A stretch of DNA of 42,022 bases from Verrucomicrobiota bacterium (GTDB lineage Bacteria; Verrucomicrobiota; Verrucomicrobiia; Limisphaerales; VHDF01): positions 1-42,022 of the forward strand of contig VHDF01000038.1 of assembly GCA_016871495.1 (NCBI GenBank). The letters run 5' to 3'. Below the pieces are notes generated by a model. That model did not search any database. It was not told the origin of the DNA and was given only the letters and a program-made list of their open reading frames with translations. Positions 32,976 to 42,022 of this stretch are shown here, in pieces. A program made the translations under genes and the position numbers. Position 1 is the stretch's first letter, and each line of letters opens with the position of its first letter.

Positions 32976-34673
32976 CTAAACGACAGGAGGCGGTTCCTGG
33001 CTGGGAACGGCAGTTTCCGCTGGAGGGACGTCGGGTGAGCTTGGCGCCGGATCGGCCGTGTGGTCTGCGGGAGGAGTTCCTTCAGCAGTTGGCACCGTGG
33101 CGCTGGCGACCTCTCCCTCTTTCGCGGCAGCCCCTTTGGCTTCGGCGGGCGCTGCCCCCGCCGCCTTGGCGGGTTCGGGCTTGGGAGGTTTAGGCGCGGG
33201 CTTCTTGGCGGTGTCCAATTCACCGGAGGCAAACTCGATCACGTGCCCTTCATAAACCAGCCAACGCAGATCGCGGATCAGCGCCTCCACGACGGGATTT
33301 GCGGGAGGAGCGGCGGCGGCTTCCGGCGACGGGGTGTCCGCGGCCGGAGTCCCTTCCGCGGGCGCAGGCGCGCTTTCCTCGCGCGCCGGGGTTGCTGTCG
33401 AAACAGGCGCCAGCGCTTCGATCAAGTGTTTCCGGGTGCACTTCGGATGCGCGTTGATGAACTCCACGATTTTCCGGACTCCCTCCGAAACCGGCGAAGC
33501 CTCCAGATCGAGGAAATGCGGTCGGGCAATACAAACGTGCGTCACCGACTTGTTGACCTTGAAGAACTGCAGACTCCGCTTGGAAAACTGCTGGCTCAAC
33601 GAATGAACCACCTGGATGGGAAACCGGCGCTGCTCGTCCAACGTCCTCCGCGCCAGAGCTTGCATCGGCCCGGGCAGGAGTTCGCGCAAGCGGGGATTCG
33701 AGACCACCAGCTTGTCCACCGGCTGAATGATGTTGGCCAAATGGACCTCGCGGAAATGTTGTTCCACTTCGTCGCGGCTCGTCAGTTTCCTGGGCTCCGG
33801 CACATTCAGGCAGTTGAACTCCAATTTCCAGCTTTGCTCCTCCACCCATTGTTTCACAACCGCCTCGTCCCGCACGATCTTCACCCTGGATTTGAAGACA
33901 TCGAAAGGCATCCGGGCAAAGCGCTCCTGATGCAGCTTGTGCAGCTTGTTTTGATAGTCGTGATAGTTGGGGGGACCCAGGATGACGCCGCTAATCCCGC
34001 ATTGGGCCACAAAGGTGTAGGTGCCTTTGGGCGCCTCAGCGGCGATTTTCTCCGTCTGATAAAAGGTGTCGAAGTGTTTGGCCAGCACATGCCGCACGGC
34101 ATCCGCCTCCGCCATCCACACGCTCTCATCCAAGTTGCAGGTCCAAAGTCCCTGCGCCAATTCTCCCCCGGGCTTCTTGAGGGTCTGAAATACCAACTGG
34201 TACCGCTCGGGCTTTCGCAAAATGAGGTGAGCGATCTCGAAGATGGGGTAGGCGCGGCCCGTGAGCTTGATTTGACGTGCCAGCGAATCGACCCCGGCCT
34301 CATCAGGATACAGCTCCAACCGAAGTTCTGGCATCACCACCGCAGGCCGTTCCTCGCGAAATCCGCGGTCGCGTCCGAAACTCGGTCCTCGCTGTCCCGG
34401 CCCTCCGCGACCCGGCCCGCGATCGTCCTGACGACGTGGTCCTCCGCCCGACCCTTGGGGACGTCCGCCCTCCGGACGAACCCCGTCGCGGCGCTGGGGA
34501 CGATCCGGTCGGCGGGGGCCGTCGCGGCGGGGCGGACGTCCTTCGCCTCCGAAGGAGCGTCGTTCCGATTCGCCGGCGTAACCGGCATAGCGATTAACCG
34601 TGGCGGATTCCTGAGCCCACGCGGGCAGGAAATGGAGATCCAGATCGAGATTGATCTCGGGTGAATTACTCAT
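32976..34673 (-). CDS. Conserved hypothetical protein with R/G-rich N-terminal region
   Basis: A 565-aa protein. It begins SNSPEINLDLDLHFLPAWAQES, then a long Arg/Gly/Pro-rich disordered segment (about 35-110) like RNA-binding tails. The middle (about 115-430) is a folded region without a known motif. The end is Pro/Ala/Glu-rich. Motifs such as GISGVILGPPNYHDYQNKLHKLHQERF recur with high charge. No signal peptide. I think it belongs to a lineage-restricted family of Verrucomicrobiota, but function is unknown; RNA contact is suggested only by the R/G content. It precedes purM on the same strand. Confidence 0.7.
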   Translation of the reverse strand: MSNSPEINLDLDLHFLPAWAQESATVNRYAGYAGESERRSFGGEGRPPRRDGPRRPDRPQRRDGVRPEGGRPQGSGGGPRRQDDRGPGRGGPGQRGPSFGRDRGFREERPAVVMPELRLELYPDEAGVDSLARQIKLTGRAYPIFEIAHLILRKPERYQLVFQTLKKPGGELAQGLWTCNLDESVWMAEADAVRHVLAKHFDTFYQTEKIAAEAPKGTYTFVAQCGISGVILGPPNYHDYQNKLHKLHQERFARMPFDVFKSRVKIVRDEAVVKQWVEEQSWKLEFNCLNVPEPRKLTSRDEVEQHFREVHLANIIQPVDKLVVSNPRLRELLPGPMQALARRTLDEQRRFPIQVVHSLSQQFSKRSLQFFKVNKSVTHVCIARPHFLDLEASPVSEGVRKIVEFINAHPKCTRKHLIEALAPVSTATPAREESAPAPAEGTPAADTPSPEAAAAPPANPVVEALIRDLRWLVYEGHVIEFASGELDTAKKPAPKPPKPEPAKAAGAAPAEAKGAAAKEGEVASATVPTAEGTPPADHTADPAPSSPDVPPAETAVPSQEPPPVV

Positions 34674-34790
34674 GCAAAAATTCTAACGCCCGGCTCGGAG
34701 CCCGGCGGTTCTAGTTCAAACCAGCGGCAAAGAATGAAGAGCCTCCCCGGGGATTGCAAGAATTCGTGCGGAGAGGGAAATCGCCCCAAT

Positions 34791-37700
34791 TCAGTGGTTA
34801 AAAACGAATTCCGGCGAATTCAAAAGCGACCACAAGATGTCCTCGGCCGCGGTTTGCCGGGTGGCCCCCTCTTGTGAGAATGCCTGTAAAGCCACTCCTT
34901 TTTCCGCCTCGGTTGGGAAACGGGTCACGGTCGCCAAATAGAGTTCAGTCACAAGGTCCGCGGGATCTTGCTTCTCCGACACGAGCCGGGCCACGCGCCC
35001 CTCGGGATGGGCCAATTTGGCTTGGATACCCTCCGAATTCATCATGTGCAGGGCTTGAACAACACTGAGATCCCGTTCCCGCTCGCACGGGCAGTCGCTG
35101 CTCGCGTTGGGCCGGCCGTAAGCGTCCATGAAGTGAGACTCGATTTTGTAACTCCACGCTTGAACCGCCCGCGCGCCCAAGGGCATGGCCATCATGGACT
35201 CGGGCAAACCGGTGATGTCGCTCACGGCATCCAGCAGGACTTCCGCCGGCAAACGGCGCCGGTAGGCGCGCGCGAAATTCTTGGTATCCGCCAAATTGGT
35301 TTCATTGGGCGTCGAACTGAGCTGATACAAGCGTGCATTCATGATTCGGCGCATCAAATGTTTGTAGTCCCACCCATGTTCCTCGAAATCCTTGGCCAGC
35401 GCGTCGAGGAGAGCCGGATTGGAACACGGATTCGAAATGCGGAAATCGTCCACGGGATCGACCAAGCCTCGTCCAAAAAACACCGCCCAGACCCGGTTGA
35501 CAGCCGCCCGGGCGAAGAACGGATTGCCTTTCGCCGTCACCCAATCGGCCAAGGCGGCACGGGGATCTTGCTTCTCGCGCAAGGTGATCCCGCCGCCTCC
35601 CAAAGGAACGGGTTTCATCACTTCGCCGGTTACGGGATGCTTCACGGATCCTCCGGGCGCGTGGAAAAAGGACTCGGTGCCGGCGCTGATGGGGGGCGAA
35701 AGCCCGGCCCCCTTCTGCCTGACCTCGCCAAAAAATGCCGCCAATTGATAGAAATCATCCTGGCTCCACTTTTCATTCGGATGATGATGGCACTTGGCGC
35801 ACTCCAGCCGGACGCCGAGGAAAAGCTGGCTGAACATGGTCGTCAGCTCCGGCGGTTCACGGCGATCTCGATAGATCACGGCCGGACCCTCGCGGTGGTT
35901 GGACCCCTCCGCGGTCAGAACGGATCGCGCGAATCGATCGAAAGGAACGTTGTTGCGAAAGGCGTCCCGCAGCCACTGGTCCAGGGTGAACACGCTCTTC
36001 AGTCCCACCCGGTCGGGATTGGGCCGGACGAGATCAGCCCATTTATTGGCCCAATAATCGGCGTAATGGGGTGAATCCAGAAGTTGATCGACGAGGCGGG
36101 CGCGTTTGTCCGGGGAAGGGTCTGCGATGAAGGCCCTGGCCTCTTCGGCGGTCGGAAGCACTCCGATCGCGTCCAGCTTGGCCCGGCGGAGAAACGCCGC
36201 GTCGGTCGTCTGCGGGCTCGGGAACAATCCCAGTTTTTGGAAATGGGCGTAGGCCAGATCGTCGATGAGATTGTTGCGGGGAAGCGCGGCGTATCTTGAA
36301 ACAGGCAGGATTTTCTCGGCTGGGACCGTCACCTGTGAATCCGCCACATGACCCATGAAGCGGGCCAGAACCACCGCCTGCCCGGTGAGCTTCCCGATTT
36401 TCACCCGTCCCCGCTCGTCCACCTTCGCGATCTCCTTGTCGTTCGAGTCAAACGCCGCCAGCGACGTCACGTCGCGGGTGGTGCCATCCGAATAGCGTGC
36501 GGACACGCGCAGGGACCAAGTCGAGCCGCGGCGGTATCGCCCCTGTGCCGGAGCGGCTTCGATGCCGGTGAGCTCCGCTTCGCCCTGTGAGCGATAGGGC
36601 ATGCCCTGCCGGATCCAGCGGACGAGGACCGATTCTTCCCTCGAACCGGGTTCGATGCGCACGCCTCCTTCGTGGGGCAGCCGTCCCGTGGGTTTTAAGA
36701 GCAACAGGCTCTCGAGGGGCGCGGCGGGAAAGACGCGCCGACCGCGAGATTCCTTCACGATTTCGTGGTGGTCGGCTTTCGGGTCGTAGGAAAAAACGGA
36801 AAGCTTGAAACCATTCTGCCCTTCCGGCTTCGCGTGACAGGAACCCGCGTTGCACCCCGCCCGATTCAACACCGGCAGCACATCCCGCACAAAACTGAGC
36901 GGTTCTTCAACGCTTTCAGCGGTCCCTCGCCTTTTGGACGCGGTCTTGGCAACGCGATGTTCGGGCCCGTGGTCCGGCTCCGTCTTCGGCGGGGGTGATG
37001 CGTCCACCCGGGCCGCGGCCTCGAAATCTTTCGGTTCGAGCTTGCCCAAAAGCTTGCCCTCCTTATCCCAAATCCGGACCGTGCCGGCCTGTGTTCCCGC
37101 GAAGACTCTTGAACCGTCCGGGGAGGCTTCCAGGCTGGACACCGGGTCTTCCAGGTCGCCGATTTTCTTTTCATTTCCGGTGGCGGAGCTTTGTTCGCCG
37201 GAATGGACCTTCAGATCGGTGTATCGATAAACCCCTCCGTCTTCCGAACTGGCGAAAAGCATGGAGTGGGCGTGCGGCCATCTCAGGCCGCTCAGACCGG
37301 CGCGATGATTCCCGGGCGTGACGGCCTTCTCACGGGTTCGCAAATCGTAGATTTTGAGCGCTTTGTCCGCACCCCCGGTGGCGAGTTGAGTGGCATTCGT
37401 GTTGAATGCGACCCCAAGAACTTGAGCGGTGTGGCCCTCCAGCACGGCGATCTCCTTGCCCGAATCGAACTCCCAGACACGCGCGACCTTGTCCCCGCCC
37501 GCCGTCGCCAGCCACTTACCGTCGGCGCTGAGATCGAGCGCAAAGACCGAGTCGGCGTGTGCCTTCCACGAACGCGCCACCCTGGGCTCCGACCCTTCCA
37601 CCACACGAACGAATCCTTCCCGGCGCGCGCCCTCGTCCGCGATCAGAAGGGATCCGGAGGGCGCGTGCCATTTCATCGCCAGGATGCGTCCGGAAAGGGA

Positions 37701-38390
37701 ATGGGTGAGCGTGCTGGAAATTCCGGATCCGGGGGACGCCGGATTGATCCACAAGACACGGCGAAACCCGCCGGCGGCGATGCGCTTGCCCTCCTCGACC
37801 CAAGCCAGCGATTCAAGGGTTTCCTCCAATCGAATCACCCGGGTTTTCAAGGTGACTACGGAGGTGTCCACCTGGGCGAGAAACAAGTCGCGTCCTCGCG
37901 CCACGGCTAATTGGCGTCCATCGGGCGAAACGGCCAGAGCGTGGACCGGACGATAGGAATCGGGATTGGGCAGCAACACCACGCTCTTGGGCGGTGGCTC
38001 CGCCAGGAACGCTTCCCTATCCCAGGGGGCCCCTTGTTGAAGCCAGGCGCGAAGGGTTCGAATCTCGGCGGATCCCAATTGTTTCTTCGGCGGCATGTGC
38101 GGGTCACCGGATGGGGCCAGGACCTTGAGCAGCATGCTCGATTCCGGTGATTTCCTTTTGACGACGGGTCCGTTTTCGGAGCCCTTTTTCAAGCCTTCCG
38201 CGCTCGTCAGATCCAGGCCGCCCTTGCGTTTGCTGCTGTTGTGGCAACTCGCACATTCGTCGCGGAGGAGGCGCATGGCTTCGGCGGCCGGTCCGGACAC
38301 CGGGGCCGATGCGGCCAGGGAAGACCCGGTCCACAGCCAGCCGAGGCCGGCCGCGCACCAAAGCAAACCGGCCAGGATGGGGCGGGTCAT
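34791..38390 (-). CDS. Planctomycete-type cytochrome c / WD40 / DUF1549-DUF1553 protein
   Basis: A 1199-aa exported protein. A signal peptide is at 1-27. A PSCyt1-like c-type cytochrome domain has CASCH at 46-50. A WD40-type propeller spans about 140-480 (AVSPDGRQLAVARG, HADSVFALDLSADGKWLATAGGDKVARVWEF, HTAQVLGVAFNTNATQLATGGADKALKIYD). A second CxxxCH-like motif (GCNAGSCHAK) is near 512, and an Ig-like segment at about 610-690. DUF1549 is near 705-950 (NNLIDDLAYAHFQKLG, CAKCHHHPNEKW) and DUF1553 near 985-1195 (NPFFARAAVNRVWAVFFGRGLVDPVDDFR). This fusion is characteristic of Planctomycetota/Verrucomicrobiota. The usual DUF1501 partner is absent. Function unproven. Confidence 0.88.
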   Translation of the reverse strand: MTRPILAGLLWCAAGLGWLWTGSSLAASAPVSGPAAEAMRLLRDECASCHNSSKRKGGLDLTSAEGLKKGSENGPVVKRKSPESSMLLKVLAPSGDPHMPPKKQLGSAEIRTLRAWLQQGAPWDREAFLAEPPPKSVVLLPNPDSYRPVHALAVSPDGRQLAVARGRDLFLAQVDTSVVTLKTRVIRLEETLESLAWVEEGKRIAAGGFRRVLWINPASPGSGISSTLTHSLSGRILAMKWHAPSGSLLIADEGARREGFVRVVEGSEPRVARSWKAHADSVFALDLSADGKWLATAGGDKVARVWEFDSGKEIAVLEGHTAQVLGVAFNTNATQLATGGADKALKIYDLRTREKAVTPGNHRAGLSGLRWPHAHSMLFASSEDGGVYRYTDLKVHSGEQSSATGNEKKIGDLEDPVSSLEASPDGSRVFAGTQAGTVRIWDKEGKLLGKLEPKDFEAAARVDASPPPKTEPDHGPEHRVAKTASKRRGTAESVEEPLSFVRDVLPVLNRAGCNAGSCHAKPEGQNGFKLSVFSYDPKADHHEIVKESRGRRVFPAAPLESLLLLKPTGRLPHEGGVRIEPGSREESVLVRWIRQGMPYRSQGEAELTGIEAAPAQGRYRRGSTWSLRVSARYSDGTTRDVTSLAAFDSNDKEIAKVDERGRVKIGKLTGQAVVLARFMGHVADSQVTVPAEKILPVSRYAALPRNNLIDDLAYAHFQKLGLFPSPQTTDAAFLRRAKLDAIGVLPTAEEARAFIADPSPDKRARLVDQLLDSPHYADYWANKWADLVRPNPDRVGLKSVFTLDQWLRDAFRNNVPFDRFARSVLTAEGSNHREGPAVIYRDRREPPELTTMFSQLFLGVRLECAKCHHHPNEKWSQDDFYQLAAFFGEVRQKGAGLSPPISAGTESFFHAPGGSVKHPVTGEVMKPVPLGGGGITLREKQDPRAALADWVTAKGNPFFARAAVNRVWAVFFGRGLVDPVDDFRISNPCSNPALLDALAKDFEEHGWDYKHLMRRIMNARLYQLSSTPNETNLADTKNFARAYRRRLPAEVLLDAVSDITGLPESMMAMPLGARAVQAWSYKIESHFMDAYGRPNASSDCPCERERDLSVVQALHMMNSEGIQAKLAHPEGRVARLVSEKQDPADLVTELYLATVTRFPTEAEKGVALQAFSQEGATRQTAAEDILWSLLNSPEFVFNH

Positions 38391-38512
38391 ACGAAGATTT
38401 ATAGCAGACCTGATTTCGACCGGTAAACCTTGTTCTTGCGAGAATCTCAGACGGCCCGGAAGGAACGCGGTCGAGCTCTGCGGGGCACATACCTGCAACC
38501 CTTGCGCGGGGA

Positions 38513-38534
38513 GGGACGCGTTCCACCGCGTCCC
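38513..38534. repeat. Short palindromic repeat GGGACGCG-TTCCAC-CGCGTCCC
   Basis: A perfect 8-bp inverted repeat with a six-base loop in the gap between the giant cytochrome gene and the kinase remnant. Its style matches dispersed palindromic repeats of this group. It lies close to the place where the kinase C-terminal coding sequence stops being recognisable (about 38590). Confidence 0.45.
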
Positions 38535-38589
38535 CAATGCCCTTGAGGATGGGTGAAGTCCGACGAACTTGCTCTGTTCCGCTGGCGAT

Positions 38590-39126
38590 TCGGGTTGCCA
38601 GCGCGGGCTTTCTTCTCACCCACCGGGCTGCGCGTTGCGGGAACGAGACCGGGCGGGCCAGGATGGGTTCGTCGCGAAGAAATCGTTCGAGTTCCTCCGC
38701 AAGTTCCAACGCGGTGCCAAATCGGCGGGCCGGTTCCTTTTCCAGGCACTTGAGGCAGATGGTTTCCAAGTCACGCGGGATGCCGGAATCCAACTGGCGG
38801 GGCGGGACCGGTTCCCGTTCGCGTACGGACATCAGCGTTGCCTCGACGGACGATCCGACGAAAGGCGGATGCCCGGTCAGCAGGTGGTAGAGGATCGCTC
38901 CGAGCCCGTAGAGGTCCGAGGCGGGACCGATGCGATCCGTTTCGCCGTTCACCTGTTCGGGCGGCATGAAGTTCGGCGAGCCCAGAGTTTCCCCGGACCT
39001 TGTGAGGTCCGAATCCTCCGCCAGGATTTTCGCGAGGCCGAAGTCGGTGACCCGGGGTTCGTCGGCAGGGTCGATGAGCACGTTCGAAGGTTTGAGATCG
39101 CGGTGGAGGATGCCCCGGGCATGGGC
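38590..39126 (-). pseudogene. Truncated Ser/Thr protein kinase (catalytic lobe only)
   Basis: The frame keeps the C-lobe of a PVC-type kinase: AHARGILHRDLKPSNVLID (catalytic loop), VTDFGLAK (DFG), GSPNFMPPEQVNG, DLYGLGAILYHLLTGHPPF, LETICLKCLEKEPARRFGTALELAEELERFL and the membrane-proximal RWVRRKPALA. The N-lobe with the glycine loop and the catalytic Lys is missing, and the transmembrane/sensor part after RRKPALA is lost; both sides run into unrelated or repeat sequence. The open frame continues to 38104 but the extra residues are shadow of the neighbouring gene. It is almost certainly inactive. Confidence 0.75.
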
Positions 39127-39139
39127 GGAAGCTTCCGCC
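39124..39139. repeat. 16-bp perfect palindrome at the kinase truncation point
   Basis: GGCGGAAGCTTCCGCC reads the same on both strands and sits exactly where similarity to the kinase begins. Together with the repeat at 38513 it brackets the remnant, which suggests repeat-associated deletion. Confidence 0.45.
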
Positions 39140-39206
39140 TTCCGGTTTTCGCCGCTTGAAGCCAGACTTTCCATGGGTCCCGGCTTCTGGCTAAATCGCC
39201 GCACTC

Positions 39207-42022
39207 ATGGTGAAACTCGCGGTTGCCGTCTGGTTCATCCTGGCGCTTGGCTTAGGCTTGAGCGCGCAGCCCGCTGAGTCGAATCAAGTTCTGGACTTGG
39301 ACGGAAGCGGCGCTTTCGTCGAACTTCCCTCGGCGGCCATGGAGGGTCTTTCCGAGCTCACCGTCGATTTTTGGGCGCGGTGGCGGCGGTTCGACCCCAT
39401 TCCCCAGCGCGTCTTCAACTTTGGCGCTCCGTTGCGTGATATCAGCGTTGCCGCCCAGCCGGGAGGTGGTCTTTGGTTCGTGAAGGCGGGTTCACGCGGC
39501 GAACTGTTCCAACTGCGGCAGGCCCTCATCCTTCAATCCAACCTTTGGCATCACATCACGGCCACCTCCGCAGGGGATGCGCCTTTATCTGAATGGATCC
39601 CTCGTTGGTTTCCATCCCCACTCAGCCGGTCCTGATTCCCTGGGGACCGGCTTGAAGTTCTACCTTGGCCAGACGACCACCCGCAACGATCCGCCGGTCC
39701 GATTCGACGGGCAGATCGACGAATTCCGGGTTTGGTCCAGGCAGTTGGACCCTGCCGCCGTTGCCTCCCTGCCGGGGTTGGTTCCTTCGCGCGACGACCC
39801 CCGGCTGCGGGCGCGATGGTCGTTCGACGGCCGGTCGCTGCGGGACTCGGCCCCGGGCCAGTTTCATGGCGAGGCGCACGGAGAGGCTCGCTTTGTCCCC
39901 GAGAAACCCGTGCTGGCTTCGGACTGGGTGGCGCCGACCCTGGCGCGCGTGCAGGTTCTCGACCGGAGGGGCGTGCCGTTGCGCTCGATTGTGGTGGAGC
40001 TATGGCACCACGATCAGTTGAGGCAGGATTTTTTGCTCGGGCGCGACGGACAATTCCTGGTGACCGCCCCCCGGCCCGGTGGAGTGTTGCGCATGCGGGT
40101 TTTGCATCCCGAATTCAGCACGAATGTGGTGGAGGCTCGATTTCTTCCCGGTCTCGAAACGCAGTTCGATTTTCAGGCTCCGGGCACCAAGGCGGATGAT
40201 CCGAAGCCGGGGCGGGATCCGCTGGCGTTGGAGCGTTACGCCGAGGCCTTCAGCCGGCTTGTGGCGCGTGATCCCACCGTCCTGAACACCCTGGACGCGG
40301 CTGATTTTGTGCCGCTGATGGAACGGACGGACCGGCTCCTGCCGATATTGCTCAATCGACTCGACCATGGCGCCACGGATCAGCGCCGGTTCAGCATGTT
40401 CGTGCTGGGGCAAATGGGACAGCTTACGGTGGGCGCCTTGGAATCGATTCTTCGTATGTCCCATCATCCGGACGCGGTGACCCGCGGGCTTGCCCTGGTG
40501 GCCTTGACTCAGGCGAGGGTGCCCTCCGATTGGACCGGGATTTACGATAAGAAGTTGCGCACGTATGCCGGATTGTTCGCGGGGATCCTGCTGCCTTTCG
40601 CGCTGATTCACGGCCTGCTGTTCCTGCTTCACTCGCGGGATTCCAATAACTTCTATTACGCTCTGATCATGATGGTGGCCGCCGGGCTGGCCTGGGTGCT
40701 GGGCGCCCGGGATTATCGCGTCGGCATCGGCGCCGTGTTTGCGCTCGGCTTCCTCTTGCTGGGGCCTCGCTTCCTTTACTCCTTGTTTTACCAGCAGCTT
40801 CCCAAGGTTTTCTGGTGCTTTCTGGCCCTGGGACTAGCTTGCATCTTCGCCATCATCTCGAACGGGGACGCGATGCATCAATTGATTTCGGTCAACATGC
40901 CCAGCGGGTCCGCGCTGGCCGAGGGGTTCGTTTCCGCCCTGGTCTGGGTCGCGGTCGCCCTCCTGTTCGCCGTGCTGGCCGTGGCGGAGATGATGCGCAT
41001 CCTCGTTCTCGCGATTGTCCGCCGCCGTCCCGGGGCGTGGGTCATTGCGCTGGGGTTTCTGGCTTTGCTCGTGGGTGGCGGGTTGAGTCCCGTGCTCTGG
41101 TTCTTGTTGTTCGGCGGTCGCATTTCCGCCGCTGAATTCATGGATTGGAGCCGTTTCTTTCCCAACGCGGGATTCGTCGGATTTGCCGTTTGCGCTTCCA
41201 TTCATCTCGCCCGCAATCTCGCGCAAACCCACCGTGACTTGCGCGAGGCCAACCGCCGAGTCGAAGAGCAATACACCCTACTCGCGGCCGCCCGTGAGCA
41301 GGCCGAGCGGGCTCGCGAACAAGCCGAAAAGGCCAACCAGTGGAAAAGCTCGTTCTTAGCCAACATGTCCCACGAACTCCGCACGCCTTTGAATGCCATC
41401 ATCGGTTATGCCGAGCTCTTGAAAGAGGAAGCTCCGGACCTCGGCGCTCCCACCATTGTTCCCGATCTCGACAAGATCCACGCCGCGGCCCGCCATCAAC
41501 TCGGACTCATCAACGACATCCTGGATCTGTCCAAGATCGAGGCCGGACGCATGACCTTGTTCGTGGAGGAATTCGATCCGGCCAAAGCGGTCCGTGACGT
41601 CGAAGGGACGGTCAGGCCGTTGATGGAGAAAAATCAAAATCAACTCGTGGTTCATTGCCCTTCCGAGCTTGGTCTCATGAAGTCCGACCAGACGAAGCTG
41701 CGCCAAATTCTCTTTAACCTCCTGAGCAATGCGGCCAAGTTCACGGACCACGGCGTGGTGACGCTCGGTGCGGCCAGAGAGGGCTCGCAACTGCGGTTCC
41801 ACGTCGAGGATACCGGAATCGGCATGAACCAGGATCAAATGGGCCGGCTCTTTCAGGCTTTCACTCAGGCCGAAGCGGCCACCCAGGCCAAGTACCGCGG
41901 GACGGGCCTCGGATTGGCGATCAGCAAGCGATTCTGCGAAATGATGGGTGGCACGATTGAAGTTCGCAGCGCTCCGGGCACAGGATCGCGGTTCTCCATC
42001 ACGCTCCCCGCACACGCCCCCA
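39207..42022 (+). CDS. LamG / HEAT-like / multi-pass membrane sensor histidine kinase, frameshifted, partial at window end
   Basis: The ATG at 39207 starts a signal peptide ([19 protein letters not shown]) and a LamG domain ([22 protein letters not shown]...[13 protein letters not shown]). At a GGGG run (39573-39576) the frame ends in unrelated residues (TGA ~39633-39635). Removing one G gives [16 protein letters not shown] and the frame then stays open to 42022. That frame holds the rest of LamG ([23 protein letters not shown]), a CPD-like beta segment, a HEAT-like helical region, about seven hydrophobic segments (40580-41210), a coiled coil, HisKA with [23 protein letters not shown], the N-box [16 protein letters not shown], and [19 protein letters not shown]. 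No receiver is seen before the window ends. Confidence 0.75.

Noticed and set aside
33060-34664. A 534-codon plus-strand frame opposite the R/G-rich protein.
   Set aside because: Antisense frame in a high-GC gene with no motif, no ribosome site and no operon context.
34680-34720. Possible hairpin CCGGCTC/GAGCCCGG in the gap after the giant cytochrome gene.
   Set aside because: The stem needs a bulge, no T-run follows, and its position upstream of the R/G-rich gene does not fit an obvious role.
38104-38589. Continuation of the kinase-remnant frame for about 160 more codons.
   Set aside because: It runs antisense-free but out of frame over the start of the giant cytochrome gene, and the residues are basic, low-complexity shadow sequence after RRKPALA.

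Overview
The window is about 42 kb of high-GC bacterial chromosome with dense genes on both strands. Its content points to the phylum Verrucomicrobiota, probably the Pedosphaera/Limisphaerales side. The indicators are a planctomycete-type cytochrome/WD40/DUF1549/DUF1553 giant protein, Tat-exported sugar isomerase-like and aminotransferase-like proteins, LamG-bearing secreted and sensor proteins, a fragment of a PVC-type Ser/Thr kinase, and palindrome-rich dispersed intergenic repeats. The phylum call is inferred from protein style, since there is no rRNA gene here. I saw no tRNA, rRNA, CRISPR array, phage or full-length transposase.

Layout. 1-3.5 kb: housekeeping genes (aroA tail, cmk, plsC, argA, a GcvR-like double-ACT protein). 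3.5-4.4 kb: a secreted thioredoxin-fold gene with an in-frame TGA exactly at the first position of its redox motif (U-S-Y-C), followed by a SECIS-like hairpin; this is a strong candidate selenoprotein. 4.5-6.5 kb: a class V aminotransferase-like gene between two related copies of a palindromic repeat. 6.5-12 kb: an RluA-type pseudouridine synthase, a DUF6580-like membrane protein, a DUF4038 remnant, a ceramidase-like/LamG protein and the GTPase Der. 12.1-15.6 kb: a PhcB/PhcS/PhcQ-like cluster (PilZ-like plus methyltransferase, histidine kinase, receiver-ATPase), which resembles the 3-hydroxy fatty-acid methyl ester quorum-sensing system of Ralstonia. 15.7-19.1 kb: a degenerate PurL-like protein and a prolyl-oligopeptidase lipoprotein. 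19.2-21.9 kb: an ECF sigma factor, a small membrane protein and a bactofilin-like/RDD membrane protein. 21.9-24.3 kb: a PhoR/PhoB-type pair plus an orphan receiver. 25-26.8 kb: rpsB-tsf with a strong hairpin after tsf. 27-31.5 kb: secreted catabolic-type proteins. 31.5-34.7 kb: a small hypothetical protein, purM and an R/G-rich conserved protein. 34.8-38.4 kb: the giant cytochrome/WD40 protein. 38.6-39.1 kb: a decayed kinase. 39.2 kb to the end: a LamG/membrane sensor kinase that runs off the window.

Two sensor kinase genes carry single-base frameshifts, in a C8 run and a G4 run. These could be true decay, phase-variable tracts or sequencing indels. A family of small non-autonomous elements with terminal repeats beginning CCGTGCATCC-like and 8-10 bp target duplications is visible at 4.5 and 24.6 kb, with a related partial copy at 6.3 kb.
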